From Cutibacterium porci (lineage in GTDB: Bacteria; Actinomycetota; Actinomycetes; Propionibacteriales; Propionibacteriaceae), in NCBI RefSeq assembly GCF_009696315.1, contig NZ_VUMG01000001.1, forward strand, positions 434,001 through 498,000: a stretch of 64,000 nucleotides of DNA, given 5' to 3'. Of this stretch, positions 61,324 through 64,000 are shown one piece after another. The notes beneath the pieces are model-generated. The model was given only the letters and a program-made list of their open reading frames with translations. It did no database searches and was not told where the DNA came from. Within the stretch, counting starts at the first letter, position 1. Each line of letters begins with the position of its first letter. A program made the translations under genes and the position numbers.

Positions 61324-64000
61324 TTACTTAGCGACGTGTAGCCCAGGGAAGCTGGCGTGGGCTGCGTTTCCTAGGGTGCGGGCTGTCTTCTTGGTGAAAC
61401 CATCAGCAAAATCACGGGGATCCTGACCCTTCATGGCAGTGGAGATTTCCTGAGTGGCGGCGTCAGCAATCGCGCCTCTCGCCATTTCGCGGCCAAAGGT
61501 GGAAAACTGCTGCTTTACCCCCATCGTGTCTGTCACCAGCGCGGGTCCGCGCTTGAGCCACTCGCCACTAGAGGTACTGATGTTTGGCCGCACCGTCGCG
61601 TTTCCACGTAGCGACATGACCACCCCGAAAATAGCGTTTCCATTGGCCTGAGCCAGATCGCTCGCACTGAAATGCTTGTCATGGGACATGGCAGTGTCCA
61701 TGATGTATTGCGTGTTGGCGGCGGCGAAACTAGATGGTGCCGCACCCGCAAAGTGACGCATGTACATGGTTTCGAGCGCATTGGAATCTCCACTCTTGGC
61801 GGCCAGCTTCAGAGCGTTGTCGGCGGCGGTCCTGCCGTTCAGCTTAGTCAGTAAACTAGCTCCTGCTTGGCTAACTTTTGTATCAGCTGCGTATTTCTCT
61901 ACTAGTGCAGCGGCAGTGTCGGAGTGTTTCAAGACTTGGGAACCGACAATGTTGGCGGTGCCTGTCCCGACGCCCCCCACAACGCCGCCAACGATTCCAT
62001 CTTTAATCACTGTTCTCCAATTGACATCCCCGGTTGCGTATTTCTGGGAGCTAGCGGAGAAGCCTCCTGACATGAGGGCTCCCGAGATGATCGCAGCCCC
62101 AAGCGGGCCACCGAAACCCGTCGCTGCTACGGCGATACCGCCGATGAGGAGGCCAGCGCCGATTAGGAAGTCCCGGGAGAGGATCCGGTCTTTGTGGGTG
62201 GTCCACCAGTGGCGGACGGGGTGGGTGAGGCCTGCCAGTTGGTCGTCGGTGACGGGGTGAGTTCCGAGAGGGTCGGTGAGGGTGAGCGGGTTGTTATTGG
62301 CGTAGTCGTAGGGATTGTTGGCCCATAGTGCGCCAACCGGCGGGGCTAACGGGTCAGGAGATAAGAAGGTAGTGGTAGTTGGGTCGTAGAGGCGCGCCCC
62401 CCACCAAGGATGACCATCAACCACTAGCGCGTTCCCGGCCATCCTGATCGTCTCAGGGACGCCCTCAATAGCGACCGTGGCCGGTTGATATGGGTCATCA
62501 GGATCGGTGGGCATCACCTCACGCCATAGGCTGGTATCGTCGATGGGTGTGGCACCGAGCACGCGTCCTCCTGGCAGGGGAAGCACAGGATGACCATCAA
62601 TCGAGGTAGGGGCGCCGGTTACAAGGTCCCAGTCGACTCGCACACGCTGCTCTTGCGTGGTGATGCGAACGGGGTACCCGAACGCGTCGACGTGAGTCTC
62701 TACGGTTGTGGAACTGGTGGTAATACCGGATAGCCAGCCTCGCTTGTCCCAGGAATAGCACCGGTCTTGGCCATGTGGGCCATTCGCACTGGTACGCCGT
62801 CCCGCCGCGTCGTAAGCGTATTGGGTGGTCGTGGTATGCCCATTTACATAGCTACGGGTTTGTGCTAAGCGGCCGTGCTGGTCCCAGGCGAAGGTGGTGT
62901 TGGCTCCGGGGGCAGTATGGCTGGTGAGTCGGCCATAAGCGTCGTGGTCCCAGGCGTGGTGAGTGTGAGGACCGGTCGCGCTGATGAGTGACCCAGCTTT
63001 GTCGTAGCCGTAAGACCAAAGGCCTTCGGGCATCTCTAGCCCAGTAATTCGCCCCTGCTTATCACGGGTGATGCGTGTGACGCGCCCATCGTGGGTATAC
63101 CCACATACCATGCCGCCGTCGTGGTCCCAGCGATCATGATGACCGGTGGTAGTGACGTCGGTGAGCCGTCCGGCACTATCCCATGTCAGATTCGCGGTAC
63201 CCAACGCGGAATGAGTAATACGGGCCAGTAGCCCATCATCCTGATAGTCGTATGACACGCTGGAGTGGGTATCGTCGGCATGAGTCAGGCGGCCCTCGCT
63301 ATCCCAGTCCCAGTGGTGGCAGCTGACAACCCTACCGTCACCGTCAGTGGTGGTGTGGTCGCAGACGAGCCCGCGCGCATCGACACTAATGATGTGACGC
63401 AGGGGACTGGCAGGGTCGGTGTGATCGTCAACGTGAAGCTGGCGGGCCTCGATGTCCCACCACCTGCGGGTAGAAATCTGCCCATCAATGGTGACTGTTT
63501 CTGTCCCGCCGCGCGCGTCGTAGCTGGTCGTGGTGCCGTCAGGGCCGGTATGGCTGGTGAGACGCCCGGCTGGATTCCAGGTATAGCGGTGGATCCCGCC
63601 TGCGGGATCAGTGGATTCGACGACCTGATCAAGGTTGTTGTACCGGTACGTCGATATAGCGTCAGTGCCTGTTGTTGCTGTAACTAAGCGTCCGCGTTTG
63701 TCCCAGGTGTATCGGTGAACCTGGCCTGAAGCATCGACGGCGCTAACGAGCCTACCGGCGGTGTCGTAGCGGAAAGCCCGGTGGCCGGCGACCTGATCCC
63801 ACGCACGGACTGGCCGTCCACAGATGTCGTAATCGGCGGTGAAAGTCACCGTATCACCGACTCGCGTCTCGACGAGCCGACCGACTGGGTCCCAGCTGTA
63901 TTCGGTGGTTACCCCGGTGGGGTCGATAATGCCAGTCAGCCGGGAATCAGCGTCGTAAAGGTAGTGGGTAACCGCGCCGGTCGGATCAATTGTGCTAGCC
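61324..64000 (-). CDS. RHS/YD-repeat protein with C-terminal toxin-like region (5' end outside window)
   Basis: The 3' part of a large RHS protein; the frame is open to the window edge, so at least ~891 residues are encoded. YD repeats (D-P-x-G-x4-Y-x-Y/W-D-x2-G-R-L) run through most of the segment and form the beta shell. The conserved core end is present (ARLYDPTTTTFLSPDP, NNPYDYANNNPLTLTDPLG at about 62263). The 312-residue C-terminus (61327-62262) is variable: a Gly-rich hydrophobic pre-toxin segment (FLIGAGLLIGGIAVAATGF, GGVVGGVGTG) and a helical tip (YAADTKVSQAGASLLTKL, MYMRHFAGAAPSSFA, GREMARGAIADAATQ) with no known nuclease motif. Immunity-like genes follow. A GTG at 63849 is not the true start. 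Confidence 0.88.
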   Translation of the reverse strand, partial: ASTIDPTGAVTHYLYDADSRLTGIIDPTGVTTEYSWDPVGRLVETRVGDTVTFTADYDICGRPVRAWDQVAGHRAFRYDTAGRLVSAVDASGQVHRYTWDKRGRLVTATTGTDAISTYRYNNLDQVVESTDPAGGIHRYTWNPAGRLTSHTGPDGTTTSYDARGGTETVTIDGQISTRRWWDIEARQLHVDDHTDPASPLRHIISVDARGLVCDHTTTDGDGRVVSCHHWDWDSEGRLTHADDTHSSVSYDYQDDGLLARITHSALGTANLTWDSAGRLTDVTTTGHHDRWDHDGGMVCGYTHDGRVTRITRDKQGRITGLEMPEGLWSYGYDKAGSLISATGPHTHHAWDHDAYGRLTSHTAPGANTTFAWDQHGRLAQTRSYVNGHTTTTQYAYDAAGRRTSANGPHGQDRCYSWDKRGWLSGITTSSTTVETHVDAFGYPVRITTQEQRVRVDWDLVTGAPTSIDGHPVLPLPGGRVLGATPIDDTSLWREVMPTDPDDPYQPATVAIEGVPETIRMAGNALVVDGHPWWGARLYDPTTTTFLSPDPLAPPVGALWANNPYDYANNNPLTLTDPLGTHPVTDDQLAGLTHPVRHWWTTHKDRILSRDFLIGAGLLIGGIAVAATGFGGPLGAAIISGALMSGGFSASSQKYATGDVNWRTVIKDGIVGGVVGGVGTGTANIVGSQVLKHSDTAAALVEKYAADTKVSQAGASLLTKLNGRTAADNALKLAAKSGDSNALETMYMRHFAGAAPSSFAAANTQYIMDTAMSHDKHFSASDLAQANGNAIFGVVMSLRGNATVRPNISTSSGEWLKRGPALVTDTMGVKQQFSTFGREMARGAIADAATQEISTAMKGQDPRDFADGFTKKTARTLGNAAHASFPGLHVAK

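Noticed and set aside
61324-63849. RHS gene starting at the GTG at 63849
   Set aside because: The same frame continues upstream to the window edge with good YD repeats (for example YLYDADSRLTG), so the true start is outside.

Overview
The window reads as a chromosomal segment of a high-GC Gram-positive actinobacterium, most likely a Propionibacteriaceae member (Cutibacterium; C. avidum-like is my best guess). The basis is the lysS, crgA, DUF881, pabA and pknB-pbpA-rodA-pstP-fhaB-fhaA neighbourhood, TANNNT-type promoters with at least two probably leaderless genes, frequent GTG starts and 4-nt ATGA/GTGA overlaps. The species guess is inference and was not searched.

Layout. (1) 1-4.7 kb: cytochrome bd locus cydA-cydB-cydD-cydC on the minus strand, with cydC cut by the window edge. 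(2) 4.8-11.6 kb: an APC-family permease, a heterodimeric ABC exporter with one degenerate ATPase site, and a divergent orphan solute-binding lipoprotein. (3) 11.7-22.7 kb: housekeeping and cell-envelope core, with lysS, crgA, a DUF881 protein, a glutamine amidotransferase, and the Ser/Thr kinase and cell-wall elongation operon fhaA to pknB. (4) 23-53 kb: a large surface-polysaccharide locus bordered and interrupted by three secreted proteins that share one twin-arginine-like signal peptide. Its arms are a minus-strand rhamnose operon (rmlB, rmlC-rmlD fusion) that continues into an HprK-like kinase, two PqqD-like proteins, a nucleotidyltransferase and a low-molecular-weight tyrosine phosphatase; a plus-strand arm (rmlA, Wzz/BY-kinase, Wzy-like polymerase, two glycosyltransferase-like genes); and a converging minus-strand arm (polyprenyl-phosphate sugar transferase, VanZ-like, neuA, a four-domain NeuB fusion, five or six glycosyltransferase-type genes and a PglK-like ABC flippase). 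(5) 53-58.4 kb: trehalose synthesis genes treY-treZ and an aminoglycoside-phosphotransferase-like protein that lacks the usual catalytic Asp. (6) 58.5-64 kb: the 3' part of an RHS/YD-repeat protein with a C-terminal toxin-like region, followed by four paralogous small membrane proteins that look like an immunity array; two are 230/233 identical.

How the parts work together. WbaP-type initiation, rhamnose and nonulosonate donor synthesis, several transferases, an ABC flippase, a Wzy-like polymerase and a Wzz/tyrosine kinase together predict a complex rhamnose- and possibly sialic-like-acid-containing exopolysaccharide or capsule. The tyrosine phosphatase may oppose the tyrosine kinase. The two most unusual systems are the HprK/PqqD/nucleotidyltransferase/phosphatase module embedded in the rhamnose operon, which has no visible substrate peptide, and the RHS toxin with a repeatedly rearranged immunity array, including a relic of a second RHS C-terminus.
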